Shown: positions 42,361-53,780 of the stretch, in pieces
How positions within the stretch are numbered: the first letter of the stretch is position 1
Layout of the letters: each line of letters begins with the position of its first letter
Source of the DNA: Odontocerum albicorne
Lineage: Eukaryota; Arthropoda; Insecta; Trichoptera; Odontoceridae
DNA: 64,000 bases
Reading direction: 5' to 3'
Assembly: GCA_949825065.1 (NCBI GenBank)
Contig: OX463845.1
Coordinates: forward strand, 25,212,728 to 25,276,727
The notes under the pieces: generated by a model
What the model was told of the DNA's origin: nothing
Seen by the model: the letters and a program-made list of their open reading frames with translations, nothing else
Databases searched by the model: none
Translations under genes and position numbers: made by a program

Positions 42361-42545
42361 CTTCGGAACCTAGTTGATAAGACGCCTGTCTTCTAATCCG
42401 AGGATTGTGAGTTCGATTTTCAAAAGGGTTTTACTTAGTCTCTTTCAATTCTTATCTGAAAGTTAGGTGAAACTGTCACTTGGTAACTAATTCGCCCTGG
42501 TCTATAGTATATACACAAAGCAAATGTACTCGTAAAACAATAAAA
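42361..42545 (+). repeat. tRNA-derived SINE, head intact, tail atypical
   Basis: The head GAACCTAGTTGATAAGACGC CTGTCTTC contains box A, and GTGAGTTCGATTTTC contains box B, as in families A and B. The body CTGAAAGTTAGGTGAAACTG follows. The end is an AAAACAATAAAAG-type tail, not the family-A tail. Confidence 0.65.
42527..42534. other. TACTCGTA insertion with an adjacent uninserted copy
   Basis: Two neighbouring direct repeats read AAAGCAAATGTA-CTCGTA-AAACAATAAAAG (42518 onwards) and AAAGCAAATGTA-AAACAATAAAAG (42543 onwards). They differ only by six bases at the TA. This shows directly that TACTCGTA was gained at a TA, or lost by an exact 6-bp deletion. Confidence 0.9.
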
Positions 42546-43440
42546 GCAAATGTAAAACAATAAAAGTTATTTGTTATTCTTATAAACAGTAAATAATTCA
42601 ACCTATTGTAAATATAAATCTAAGTCATGTTAAAAACACATTTTACTGGTAAGAAATCAGTAGTTATGTAACAAATCTATAGGGTCAAATTATTGCCATT
42701 TGATTAAAAGCTTCATAATATTTAGAACCACTTCAACAGTAAAAATAGAAAAGTTGTTTCTGAATCAGATCAATATTCAAGTGCATTATATATTATGAGG
42801 CAAACGTTTCATCTTCGGTATCTGTTGCATATGCAGAAATGATGTCAGAAGATGCATTAAGTGGGATGTGATGTCAGTGGGAAAATTGAGTAAAATTAAT
42901 TACGTTTGAAATCAAGTGCATAGTCTACTTCATCAACTTTATAATATTTCAAAATTGCATTTTTTTTCAAATAACTTTCTCAAGGAAACATATCGATGTG
43001 AATGCTAATATAAATTTTTAGAAGCTAGGACTTCAAAAGTTTTAATATGTATCATTGTTTGATAAATTATAAACCACAAAATCATTGAAACCATCCCATG
43101 GCTGTTGAAGGCCTCAATAAAGTGATAAGAAGTCGATGAACTCGAATCTACATTTCTCCAATTGCGGACGACGGATTACAACGATCCACACTCATTATCA
43201 TACAAATCAAAATTGGAATTTCCCTGTATGTTATACTCGTAATTGTGGGCTAGGGTCATTAGTATGATGCTCGTATCATAAAATAAAGGAACATTTTTCT
43301 TCTTTTGTTCTAGTCAAGTCGATATCAGGCACTGTGTTCGTATTTTCTCTAGGACCTGGTGTCTTTCTCATTTCATAAATTTATTTACTTATCAACAAAC
43401 CTAGCCCAATTTATCGATAAAATATAATATATACGCACAT
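42546..43440. other. Unassigned sequence
   Basis: No supported gene. TACTCGTA occurs at 43234-43241. Confidence 0.4.
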
Positions 43441-43805
43441 GTTTTATTGTATTGCTATTTGGTATTCATTTTGGTTGAAGCTTCAATATACAATATAAAA
43501 CATAAAATTATAGTCAAGTGACCACAGATAAATATTTTATACATTATATAAGAGAACTATACCAAAAATCTTCTTTGGCAATAATAATAATACAAGACGA
43601 TATGTAAAGCGTCGTTTACTGAGCAAACTTTCTCAAGGGCACTCTAAATTGGTAATCAAGCACATTAACATATTATTGAACGATCAAAAACATTACAAAA
43701 ATTAAAATATGTTGAGTATAAGGAAAAACATAGTAGCTGCGGCCATTATATTGGGTGTTTTAATGTAACTGAATATATTTAGAAAAACTTCATTTACTTA
43801 ATTTT
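43441..43805 (-). repeat. SINE-like repeat family D, copy 3
   Basis: It aligns with 571-915 throughout (GTTTTATTG, GGTATTCATTT, AAATTATAGTCA, AAAAATCTTC) and with 5190-5385 in the second half (AAAGCGTCGTTTACT, GCGGCCATTATATTGGGTG). Its box-B region is eroded. Confidence 0.55.
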
Positions 43806-45574
43806 TAGCTTTAGTTTAGTTTTATTTGAAAATAAATTGATTTAATCACCACATAGTATCATGATTGAAATAACTGGAAAGTTGAAAACCCCCGTGGGTA
43901 AGGTAAGGATATTCAATTGAATAACTGACATATTTTGACATACGAGTATATTGACAAGTTGAGTATCGAGATGACACTGCAATAGTTTAAGCTTTAAGTT
44001 AAAGGTAGAAAGTCAATTAACCTCATTTAATAGAAAATTATGGAATTTTAAAAGATAAGACGTGTGAAAGCAAAATACAAAGCTTATTATTATTTTTAAA
44101 TCGCCTTATACGTCTAATAAAATAGAAAATAAAATGTATGTGACGCACCTATACTGTTTATTGATACAAAAAATTCAATACATTTTTGATGTCTATGAAG
44201 AAGATAATTCATGAAAAATATTTTACTATATTTATGACTATTAAAATTCTCTGGATTTTATTCAGAATAATTTGAAGGTAAAACAGGGGAAGTAAATTTG
44301 ATTTTTTTACAATATACTATATACTCGGTATATCAATAATAATAAAAACTTATAAAAATAAATAAGAAAGAAACATTCGAAATTAGCTAATAAAAACAAT
44401 TATTCATATTAAAGAGAATACCAAGTTATGATTCCTCTTTTATTTGTATTGGTTGAATTTGTTCCAGTTATTTTATTTAAAAGATGTATTCACTTTAAGT
44501 AAATCAATTCCTTTATTACTACTGAAACTTGAAAAAACAACCAATTTGCAAATTTACTGACGTCTGAAATTTAAGATAAACTGAGCCAATCTCGGGCGTA
44601 TTACAGTCTAGCCATTCTGATATACTCGTACATAAATATTTTGTTAAAATAGTGTATCTGCGCTACTGTTAGTTTTCCGAATTTGCACAAAAAATAAAGT
44701 TTTTGAAAGTTAAATACAAAGAAATATAAAATCAAGATTAAACAAAATTGATATAAAAATGTAAACCAAAAAAATTACATATACTAAGAACATCATAGTA
44801 AAATCAGTTTTTAAATGAAAATATGGTATAACAGCTTCTAAGCAGTAGAACAATACTTGTAAGAATTCTAATAAAATCAAACTGAAAGTGATATCAGTAC
44901 GAGATACACAGGACGCTGACCAGCACACAACTGAAGTCGATAAAAAATACAAAATCGTTTTCATACTTGCAGCTCCGTTTCATTGCCAACATTTATTATG
45001 AAATATCCCATATTTTCGGACCATGCAACTTCTCCCCTCGCGTGGTCGGTTAAAAATTATTATTTCATATGTCAAACTCAATTAAAACGTACAAACGTGG
45101 GTTTGGAAAGAGGATGTACTTGCTTCTCATTACACTGCTAATTGGAATAATGTAATAACGCGAAAGCTCGAAGTGATGGAAAATACTTACCTAAGCTGGG
45201 AAAAAAAAACAAATTTTCGTTCATATCCTTGAGAACTACGAGTGTGGAATGTATTGCAAGGCTTATTTTACGTGTTCTTGTTAAAGTGTATATAGGTTGA
45301 ATCTTTTTTTATGAAGTGTGTTCGTATAAACGAGTAATACAATTCAAAGATCTAGCATAACTAAAACAAATCGCGAATTATTTCTTCAAAAAATGTGTTT
45401 TCATCGTCGTATCGTTACTGTGCCTCGTAGTCGAGGATCCTCTCGCAATTTCAACGTCAATTTAATTGGAAAGCGAAGCTGTGCCGTGGATTTTTTTAAG
45501 TGAGTGAGCGTTGTACACTAGCAAACTCACCGGCCATACTGCTGTACTGGATCCGATGGCACACCGAAGTGAGA
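43806..45574. other. Unassigned sequence
   Basis: No supported gene over about 1.8 kb. The minus-strand frame at 44710-44964 (84 codons, hydrophobic) lacks any recognisable domain. TACGAGTA/TACTCGTA occurs at 43941 and 44623. Confidence 0.4.
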
Positions 45575-45772
45575 CTATCGGAGCACACCGGTATGTTTTC
45601 CCCCTTCTTTTTGAAAGAATAGATATGACCGAAGTCATAGTTATCTTTATATCTGCGAACACAAGGCCGAAAATGCCTGTGTCATGCAAGGGGAGTAGCT
45701 CAGCACGGGGCCCGAACCGGCGATCTTCCGCACAGAAGTCCAGTGCGGTACCGTACGGTCGTGCTCCCCATA
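45575..45772 (-). repeat. SINE family C, copy 2
   Basis: On the minus strand: GAGCACGACCGTACGGTACC, GCACTGGACTTCTGTGCGG, then GCCGGTTCGGGCCCC (box-B-like) and GACACAGGCATTTTCGG. This parallels 26183-26340. The opposing open frames across it are accidental. Confidence 0.65.
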
Positions 45773-46059
45773 TAATGTGCTATTTATTACAAATATGCCG
45801 CATCACATTATTTTTCTTTTGATATAGACAAAAATAATATATCTCCCACCTTTCGATCCACGCACACAGCTTTAAAACTTAGTCTCGTTTTATTTCTCAT
45901 ACTTAACACCCTCTACTTAGTTAAAACTATGTTTTTTAATTCCTACCTCAGTCTTCCGCTTCCCCACTCTGCTGTATCCTGACTAAATAATTATGATGCT
46001 TATTTTAAAAATTATTGAAATTTGTGTCCTATGAAGAATATCTGTTGTTACAATATATT
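45773..46059. other. Unassigned sequence
   Basis: No supported feature. Confidence 0.35.
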
Positions 46060-46430
46060 ATAGAGTAAGGAATGATCGGATGAGAGTTAACACTTTGCTA
46101 AAGATAAGAATTATATGTAGAATTTAGAATCTTGAGATGGTTTGGTCATATCGATAGAATTAGTAGCAAAAAACTTACAAAACTAATATTTATGACAGAA
46201 ATCAATGGAAGCCGAGGAACAGGTAGAAGGATTGAACTGAGGGAAATGTAATTGTGAGTGAATGTGAGGAGAGCATGCATGATAACATGAGTAGTTGTCG
46301 AATAGGTAAGACTATAAGCGCGAATAGAAGGTGGAGTGGAAGCGTTAAGGTATTTCGTATATACTTGTCCCAAAAGTTACATGGCGTGATGGTATATAAA
46401 TATGTATGTATGGTATATATGATAATTAAA
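46060..46430 (+). pseudogene. RTE-like LINE 3' end with GGCGTGATG terminus
   Basis: Plus-strand translation gives LRWFGHIDRISSKKLTKLIF followed by EINGSRGTGRR. This is the LRWFGHVERM ... RI(F)xxEVNGxRGRGRP tail. The sequence then decays to CATGGCGTGATGGTATATAA with ATATGTATGTATGG, the antisense equivalent of the CATCACGCC/CATACATA end seen at 63110. The frame is interrupted. Confidence 0.6.
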
Positions 46431-46591
46431 AAATATAAGAAAATTAGGCTATTTTAATTCAAACAAGCCGACCAAGAAATATAATTTTCAGGAAGATAGT
46501 TTTCACCATTTAAAACAACAGTCAAAATTATACAGAAAACTGCATTATATATTATTATTGTTATTATAGACAGGTAGCATGAATGCTGTTT

Positions 46592-46885
46592 CATTTTCAT
46601 TCGTATGGTACACGTTAACATATATTATTAGAACTGGTGATTCAAACACATTAAAGAGCGTGGCCGGGAGACAATATTGTTATCGACCCAAGTAATCTAG
46701 CTTTCGGGTTTAAACTCGCTGTTATAGACACGGTACACGCGGTTCGTTGTTGCATGTCGCGCGTGAAAAGACAACACTCTCACACGTAATCGCACAAGAC
46801 CTTTTTTTAGGTACCATCGGGAATTCAATCCGAAAGTCTCGGGAGAAATTCAAGTGTCTTATCAACTAGAATACGAAGGCCATCA
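46592..46885 (-). repeat. SINE family B, complete-looking copy
   Basis: The left end has the family-B tail in antisense (TTCGTATGGTACACGTTAAC, AACTGGTGATTCAAACACAT, GAGCGTGGCCGGGAGACAAT). The right end is an intact tRNA-like head: minus strand CTAGTTGATAAGACACTTGA (box A) and TCGGATTGAATTCCC (box B), then GATGGTACC. This copy proves that family B has the same kind of head as family A joined to a different tail. Confidence 0.75.
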
Positions 46886-47649
46886 TCGTTGTTAATATTT
46901 ATATCACGTAAAACTGACATGTGTTCATAAAGAAATATCAAAGGATAATAAAAAATATATGCAAACGAAACATAATACCACTCAACTAACATTTCAGAGT
47001 TTATACGAGTATGTTGAAATTTATTAGGACGGTTTATAAACTGGCTCAATATATTACACGGTATTATAGCACTCACTTTACTATTGAGCAGTTTGATTTA
47101 AGATTCCACAACTCGGGTAGCAAAACAACGCTTTACTGAATTATTGTGGAATTTCGTTTTGAAAAGTTTCAACTTTATGTTTTGGCTAATAGAAAATTAT
47201 TGATGAGTTCTGAGCAATCATAATAAATGTTCGAGATCTTATAACACTTAATTAATCAAGTCTTCACTATTTTAGTCAGATGTGCAATGTATATCTGACA
47301 TACGTATGTCATACATATATTATGTATGTCATACATACATTACGAATAAAATAAGTGTAATTCTTCATGGATAATGTCATACAAGTGATAAATCCACAAG
47401 ATTATCATTACTATTCGTAACATCCTTCTTAGTGCACTGTCTTCAAATGTGGAATATTTAATAATAAACAGCTTTTTTTATTCTACTGATTATATTAATC
47501 TCCACGATACGTGTTACTATCTCCTATCTCGATATTCTTTTCAGGCGGAATGATCCCGGTTTCTTACGAGAGCAATGCTTAGGTCTAACTGGTGTGAAAT
47601 TATGAGGCCCGATGAAACATGAAATCAATTAGACTTAAGCATTATTTTT
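46886..47649. other. Unassigned sequence
   Basis: No supported gene. The sequence 47300-47345 is a small cluster of ATGTATGTCATACATA palindromes. TACGAGTA occurs at 47004. Confidence 0.4.
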
Positions 47650-47830
47650 GTAACAAACCGGGATCCTTTGACCTGAAGAAATCCCCGAGATAGGAGGTAG
47701 AAACACGTGTTACAGGGGTTAATGTTAATAGTGGAATAACAAAGTAATTTATTATTAAATTTCCTAATTTGGAGTTGCACAAAGTTAAAGCTGAGAATTT
47801 CGATACATATGTGGATATTACATATACTAA
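47650..47830 (+). repeat. Dispersed repeat with hammerhead-like core, copy 2
   Basis: TGTAACAAACCGG, CTGAAGA (47673-47679), a hairpin-like ATCCCCGAGATAGGAGGT, then GAAACACGTGTTACAGG (47700 onwards). The stretch TGTAACA upstream is complementary to TGTTACA downstream of GAAAC and could form the closing stem of a hammerhead ribozyme fold, although four unpaired bases intervene. The flanks match copy 1 at 6115-6270. Confidence 0.5.
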
Positions 47831-48204
47831 CTTTATGTTAATGCTGTTAATAACTGAGGAAGCCCAATATGTACGAGAACAAATGGTTAATATTTGACTT
47901 TTGAATTCTTCTGTCGCAATATCCACCCTCTATCCTCTCCCTCCCTCACCCCATCCCCCGTGGCAGCAGAACTCAGATAAATTGGGTTTAAATTTTAAAC
48001 CGTGCACAGAAAGGCTCGGCCGAGGTGAATAAATCACCGATAATATTCCTCTACGTATTCCATATTTTATGTATATTCTTTGTGCGATACATTTATATTC
48101 TACCCAGAACAAAATAAAAATGACTAATTTATCAAAAAGCTATTTATTCCCTTGAACATTTATATTAAAAATCAAATTTAATAAGAGTAATATTTCTTAT
48201 TGAT
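47831..48204. other. Unassigned sequence
   Basis: No supported gene. There is a pyrimidine-rich tract at 47925-47960. Confidence 0.35.
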
Positions 48205-48615
48205 CTTGACGAATGACCATGCAGCCAGACTCTGGTACTATGTACGCCAGTACAGTCAGACTCTGGTACTATGTCGTAGAACGCACAACCTCGTCGGTTT
48301 AATTCAAAAAGCGACTTCAAATACCACATCTCACTTAAATGACGAAATGTGTTTCTCCATAAATCCTATTTTATTTTCCTATTCATCTTCTTTCTTCTCC
48401 TGTCCCAGTCTTACGTGACGTTTGTAAATATTCCGTTTTCAATTTTTTCTATATATTTTTTATGCTCTAAGATTTTTCTTTTTGAACATAATGTTATTAC
48501 CTTTCACTCAGCAATCGGCACAAGTCTGCGTAATTGTCTGGTTGGAAGAGATTGCCGTGTGACAATAAAGTCGCAAATTGTATATTTTTACAGAAAAGTG
48601 TCTAAGTAAATAAAT
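48205..48615 (+). pseudogene. CR1-like LINE 3' end carrying the family-A tail
   Basis: The start, in which CCAGACTCTGGTACTATGT is locally duplicated, and then AGAACGCACAACCTCGTCGG TTTAATTCAAAAAGCGACTT, corresponds to the last codons of a LINE ORF (ARLWxxL ... HNLVxFKKRLQ). A T-rich untranslated region follows. The end is GTCTGGTTGGAAGAGATTGC, CGTGTGACAATAAAGTCGCA, GAAAAGTGTCTAAGTAAATA, a match to the end of the LINE at 18765-20252. Confidence 0.7.
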
Positions 48616-50689
48616 ATATGAGACGGTTCGTTTATGAAAGCAACAACAGCCTATAACATCCAAAATAAGGATGATTCGGTTAGGTTACAAATTGAGAATG
48701 TGGCTTGGTAGCTGGTCAAGAGCTTTACTATTTTATTGTTCACATAGGCCTATCTAAAACCATAAACTGGTCTTACAATAAGTATATTCGCAGTCTTGAA
48801 CCTCACGTGAATGTGGAGTGGCAGATTATGAACTGACCGATATGGAAGAGTTTTGTAGTATTTACTTGATCCTGATGCAACGTATAGTAATATGATGATG
48901 AAATAAAAAGAAAGTTAACGATGTATCTGTTCCATTGATAGGATCATTCATTGCATCTCTCAGCCAGTTTATCAGTTTGCTCATGCACTTCACATCATCA
49001 GTTTTATGAACCTCCTCCAGACCTCCAGGGAATGAATACATTGAATATTCCTTCAAGATGTGTTCGACAGTATACTATTCCACACGGGCAAAGCGATCAA
49101 TAAAATTCCACCAGTGTGAGTTGTGAGCATTGCATCAGTGATTGGGAGTACACTATAATATTTTTGAAAAGTCAAACATTGGGGGAAAAAGTCAAGCACT
49201 TTAGCATGACTTGCCAGAAATCAGTAGAGCAAGATGTCAGTATTAGGGAAAAATATAATATATTCATCAATGAAAGTAAGAGAGATAAAAAGTGTGTGGG
49301 AAATATAATTAATCAAAATATATATTTTTTTACCATAATTTTGTTCTCATAATTATCAACAACATGGTTAAAAAAATATAGTTTACCCAGTCTTATGAAT
49401 TAGCGAGCAAACTGCTGAGCATATACATTTATCACATCGTAAGACGCAAACTGCTATAAATTGTTTTTTTTATATTCGGAAATGAATTCTTACTATTGTG
49501 TTCATAGAAGTTTATATAGAGTGGCCGATTAGTCGCGTAGCAATGTTCGTATTAAAAGCGTTGTTGTGGATCTTGTAGATTCAATTTTTGCATCGACTGA
49601 ATTTTAATGGAGAAAATGTGTTAATCACTTCTTAAGATTCGTTGCAGTTTATTCAAGACATTCAGAGTTGAGCTGAACAACGTCTGATTGAAGTAACTTG
49701 ATCAGTAGTAACACTCTCTTGTGCATTGATGATCAAGCAACATCAAGCAGACGATGCGTATAGTACGCGATCTTCTTCGAGGCAAGTTACTGGATCCAGC
49801 CATCGAAAATGTGCAACCAATGTCCAAATCATCGATCTTGCTGGATAATTTGTAAAGCAAAACGACGTCAATAAGTGTATTGCGTTCGTATAATTTGACC
49901 CTTGACTTGCGAAATAAACCCAACCCCTTTCGTTCATTTTTAATCGTATGTTGTTCAATTATTTATAATAAAATTTAAGGATGCTTTTGAAATTATCTAA
50001 AAAAAAAAAAACAAAATAAAAAAAATATGAATGTTTGAAACTGGAGCAGGATTGATAGGCCACCTGTAGAACTACAAAAGGAAATATCTTATTTTAAACA
50101 TCTTTTTCATTTATCGGAAATTAAATTTAACTTTTCAATAACTAATACAGAACAATTTTGACACTGAAATCAATTCAAACTCAATATGTCATAGAATAAA
50201 TAACTCGTTTAAAACTTGTTTAATTCAATAAATAGGGGATAATATTTATGTATTAATATATCATTTCCTGACACATGTTTTTCTATCACATTACTGGTGT
50301 GTGAAGTAGGATGGGTGTTCTATTCCTCAAGCCCCTTGCGGCTGATAAAACAGCACAACTCTTGACGGCATCATTGATACGTGACCTTACCACTTTTAGC
50401 GCCTTACTCTTTTTGTGCTGGTTATAGGCTGCTTTTGACAAATTAGAACGAGTCCGAAGACGAATGCAAAAGTAGTTTTAAATCTGGCATTTATTCCAAA
50501 CACCTAATTTGTTACAATTTCTCAAATTATTGCTAACAATGTGTCATTTTTTCGTTATAAAATCATTCTTATCGCCGAGTCCTTCTAATGCACTGTTTTT
50601 ATTTCAATAAAAAAATATGGTGATAGTAGCAGAAAATTAAATTTGTCTAGTTATGTTGGTTAAAAAATGTATGCGAAGTGTTTAGAAAA
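48616..50689. other. Unassigned sequence
   Basis: About 2 kb with no supported gene. The overlapping minus-strand frames at 49702-49923 and 49743-49958 show no domain that I recognise. Confidence 0.4.
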
Positions 50690-51290
50690 AGATTTGAGAA
50701 TGAAGTCGAACGTCATGGTTATTGTAAAGGTTGATTACGTCAATAATCAGAATGTTATGTGCGAATAATGAAAGATTAGAACAAGTTGAAGAATTTCGTT
50801 ATTTGGTGTGTATGATTCGAGATATGGTAAGATGGAGACATTGAAAGGTGTGTTGCTGCAGAAAATAAGGTGTATGGCGCACTCAGTACTGTTTTTGCCA
50901 ATAAATAACTCAATCACGAAGTCTTCAAAAGTGATAACCTTTTGCCAACGTTAATCTATGGAAGCGAGTTCTTGGTATTGAAAGAGAGTGATAAGAGTAA
51001 ATAAATGCAGTTATTTGCGTAGAGTATCTAGTGCAACAATGTTTAGTAGAATAAGAAATGTTTGGATAAAGGAGAATTGTTAGTACGAAACATATGTTAT
51101 TGACAGAGTTAAGAAAGGAATCTTGAGATTGTTTGGTCACATTGACAGAAAGAGTTGCGTAAGACTAACAAAACGAATATTAACTGAAATGAATGGAGAG
51201 CAAGTTGAAGAAATTTTAATTGAGGGAAGATTTAAAAAAATATGTGAAACATGAGAACATGTATGATGATGTTCTATACATGGATATGGA
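50690..51290 (+). pseudogene. RTE-like LINE ORF remnant
   Basis: Read through many stops and shifts, the plus strand follows the end of a LINE ORF: RLEQVEEFRYLVCMIRD (post-catalytic LGxxI segment), AAENKVYGALSTVFAN, LPTLIYGSEFLVLKES, RRVSSATMFS, YVIDRVKKGILRLFGHIDRK, LTKRILTEMNGEQVEE. This order is characteristic of RTE-type and similar insect elements. It is the longest of the decayed LINE tails in the window and would be useful for classifying the others. No reverse transcriptase catalytic box remains. Confidence 0.7.
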
Positions 51291-52111
51291 CGACACGAGA
51301 ACTGTATGTATTAATAGAAAAAATTGAAGTTCTGTCCTCTCTGCTTACCGTAAAAGGATATTACGTGAAAATATGTGTATATACTCGTAATTAAAATATA
51401 ACATACACACATACGTCGAAAACATCGTAATACATTTTTTCATTAATCCTAGACACCAATTATTATTTGATTTATCTCACTAATATTATTTTGAGGGATG
51501 CGTGTATGTTCATATAACAAATTAGGTTTAACAATATTTATAAATATAATAAATAATGAGCCGATATTTATTTGATAATCCGTGATTTATGAATTGTTTG
51601 TAATAAAAATCTAGTTTACTTGGATCCATATAATCTGCAATAATAAAGTTGGTGAACTATTCGGATATCCTATGTGGCCGTGATTTATGGCATAATAAAT
51701 AATCATGCGAAGTAATATGTATGAATGCGAGGTTAGTGTGCCGGTGTTCCGCTTATCAGTGGTGTACACCTGCCTACCCCCGCGCGCCATGGGTGTGAGG
51801 GGGGTCGCGATCAAAAAATAAGGGTCGCTCTAAATTCTATGGCCGTTGCCCCATTGTTTGTGCACCACTTGCGCATATTGACAGATATCTTCACGTTCGC
51901 TTTTTCAACGATCCCTGAAAGGTTGGTTTATAACATCAAAGGGATATAACGAATTTCCGAAAGTGCTTTTTTTACATCAGTGAAGTTTTTTTTATTATCA
52001 TTAAAAGCTCATCTAATTATTAATGAGGACTTGGTTTTATTTCAATTTGTTTTAATGTTAATTATTGTAAAAAATCACCCACAGACCTATCTTAAATTTT
52101 AGTTTAATTTG
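51291..52111. other. Unassigned sequence with possible LINE terminus
   Basis: 51725-51830 is GC-rich and includes GTGTACACCTGCCTACCCCC followed by CCATGGGTGTGA. This resembles, in plus orientation, the CTGCCTACCCC ... GGCGTGATG terminus of the LINE relics. No protein similarity is visible beside it. Confidence 0.35.
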
Positions 52112-52270
52112 ACTACTTTCGTGGCCTGGTTGGTAAGACTCTTTAACCTGGTGACTTTGGGCTCGATTCTCGATGCTACCAAAAAAAAAAGAGTATCAGT
52201 CAGGTAAAAGAGTTCGACTGGTAGCGATACTCCCTAAGTACGTGTGCGAGCTTTGTTGCTTCTTGACGTG
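52112..52270 (+). repeat. tRNA-derived SINE head and body
   Basis: GTGGCCTGGTTGGTAAGACT contains box A and GGGCTCGATTCTCGATGC contains a box-B-like word. A short A-run and a body ending GTGTGCGAGCTTTGTTGC follow. The tail is not clearly of A or B type. Confidence 0.6.
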
Positions 52271-52676
52271 CTGTTTGAACCATGTGTTTAGTGTTTACTC
52301 AAGTGGTTCTTAATCCATAAGCTCGATTAATTAATTGAAAACAACGCCGTCTCCGGACCACATTCTTCGATACATCCAAATGACAAGTTCGGAGTTTTTC
52401 ATTAAATATCTTGAAATAATGAACTGTGCTTGCCTTTTTTTGTTTTTTGTTTTTTTTTATATACGAGTATCTGTTTATTGTACAAATTAAAAAAACCTGT
52501 ACATAAATTACTTTAAAATAAAACAAATAAATATAATTCAAAATATAGTAAATAAATCTAGATTGTAAGGATATAAAAAAATATGCAGGATAAATCTGCT
52601 GGGGCTGGTTGAGAAAAACCCTGAGGCAGATTTTAAAAGTCGATTGCTCTAGATAGCAATAATAATATCTTATTTC
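52271..52676. other. Unassigned sequence
   Basis: No supported feature. TACGAGTA occurs at 52462. Confidence 0.35.
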
Positions 52677-53780
52677 CTGAATGATACAATATAGTCAAGA
52701 AAAAACAGAAAGTTCTCCAATACGGGTCATGATTCAAAATAGTCAGGAAAAAAACATAATTATCTCCAGTATTAAGAATTGTGATACAAAATAGTCAAGA
52801 AAAAATAGAAATGTCTCCAATACTAAGGATCATGATACAAAATAGTCAAGAAAAAATAGAAATGTCTCCAATACTAAGGATCATGATACAAAATAGTCAA
52901 GAAAAAATAGAAATGTCTCCAATACTAAGGATCATGATACAAAATAGTCAAGAGAAAATACAAATGTCTCCAATACTAAGGATCATGATACAAAATAGTC
53001 AAGAAAAAATAGAAATGTCTCCAATACAGGATCATGATACAAAATAGTCAAGAAAAAATACAAATGTCTCCAATACTAAGGATCATGATACAAAATAGTC
53101 AAGAAAAAATAGAAATGTCTCCAATACTAAGGATCATGATACAAAATAGTCAAGAGAAAATACAAATGTCTCCAATACTAAGGATCATGATATAAAATAG
53201 TCAAGAAAAAATAGAAATGTCTCCAATACTAAGGATCATGATACAAAATAGTCAAGAGAAAATACAAATGTCTCCAATACTAAGGATCATGATATAAAAT
53301 AGTCAAGAAAAAATAGAAATGTCTCCAATACTAAGGATCATGATACAAAATAGTCAAGAGAAAATACAAATGTCTCCAATACTAAGGATCATGATATAAA
53401 ATAGTCAAGAAAAAATAGAAATGTCTCCAATACTAAGGATCATGATACAAAATAGTCAAGAAAAAATAGAAATGTCTCCAATACTAAGGATCATGATACA
53501 AAATAGTCAAGAAAAAATAGAAATGTCTCCAATACTAAGGATCATGATACAAAATAGTCAAGAGAAAATACAAATGTCTCCAATACTAAGGATCATGATA
53601 TAAAATAGTCAAGAAAAAATAGAAATGTCTCCAATACTAAGGATCATGATACAAAATAGTCAAGAGAAAATACAAATGTCTCCAATACTAAGGATCATGA
53701 TATAAAATAGTCAAGAAAAAATAGAAATGTCTCCAATACTAAGGATCATGATACAAAATAGTCACGAATAAAACTGAAAG
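52677..53780. repeat. 51-bp minisatellite, about 21 copies with two alternating variants
   Basis: The unit is ATGATACAAAATAGTCAAGA, AAAAATAGAAATGTCTCCAA, TACTAAGGATC. Units at both edges are divergent; central ones are nearly identical. Two variants recur: type 1 with AAGAAAAAATAGAAATG and type 2 with AAGAGAAAATACAAATG, the latter often followed by GATATAAAATAG. From about 53090 on they largely alternate, giving a 102-bp higher-order repeat. Because 51 is a multiple of three, frames stay open as MIQNSQEKIEMSPILRI repeats until a unit with a 2-bp loss (near 53030) or a TAA. I do not regard these as genes. Confidence 0.94.

Noticed and set aside
44710..44964. 84-codon hydrophobic open frame as a membrane protein
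   Set aside because: Hydrophobic translations are expected from AT-rich DNA, and no start context, signal peptide pattern or partner exon supports it.
52781..53603. Repeat proteins made of MIQNSQEKIEMSPILRI units
   Set aside because: They are by-products of the 51-bp minisatellite, and frames are interrupted by TAA in type 2 units and by a 2-bp loss near 53030.
15814..53780. CRISPR-like arrays (regular repeats)
   Set aside because: All arrays are head-to-tail minisatellites without unique spacers, in a eukaryotic genome.
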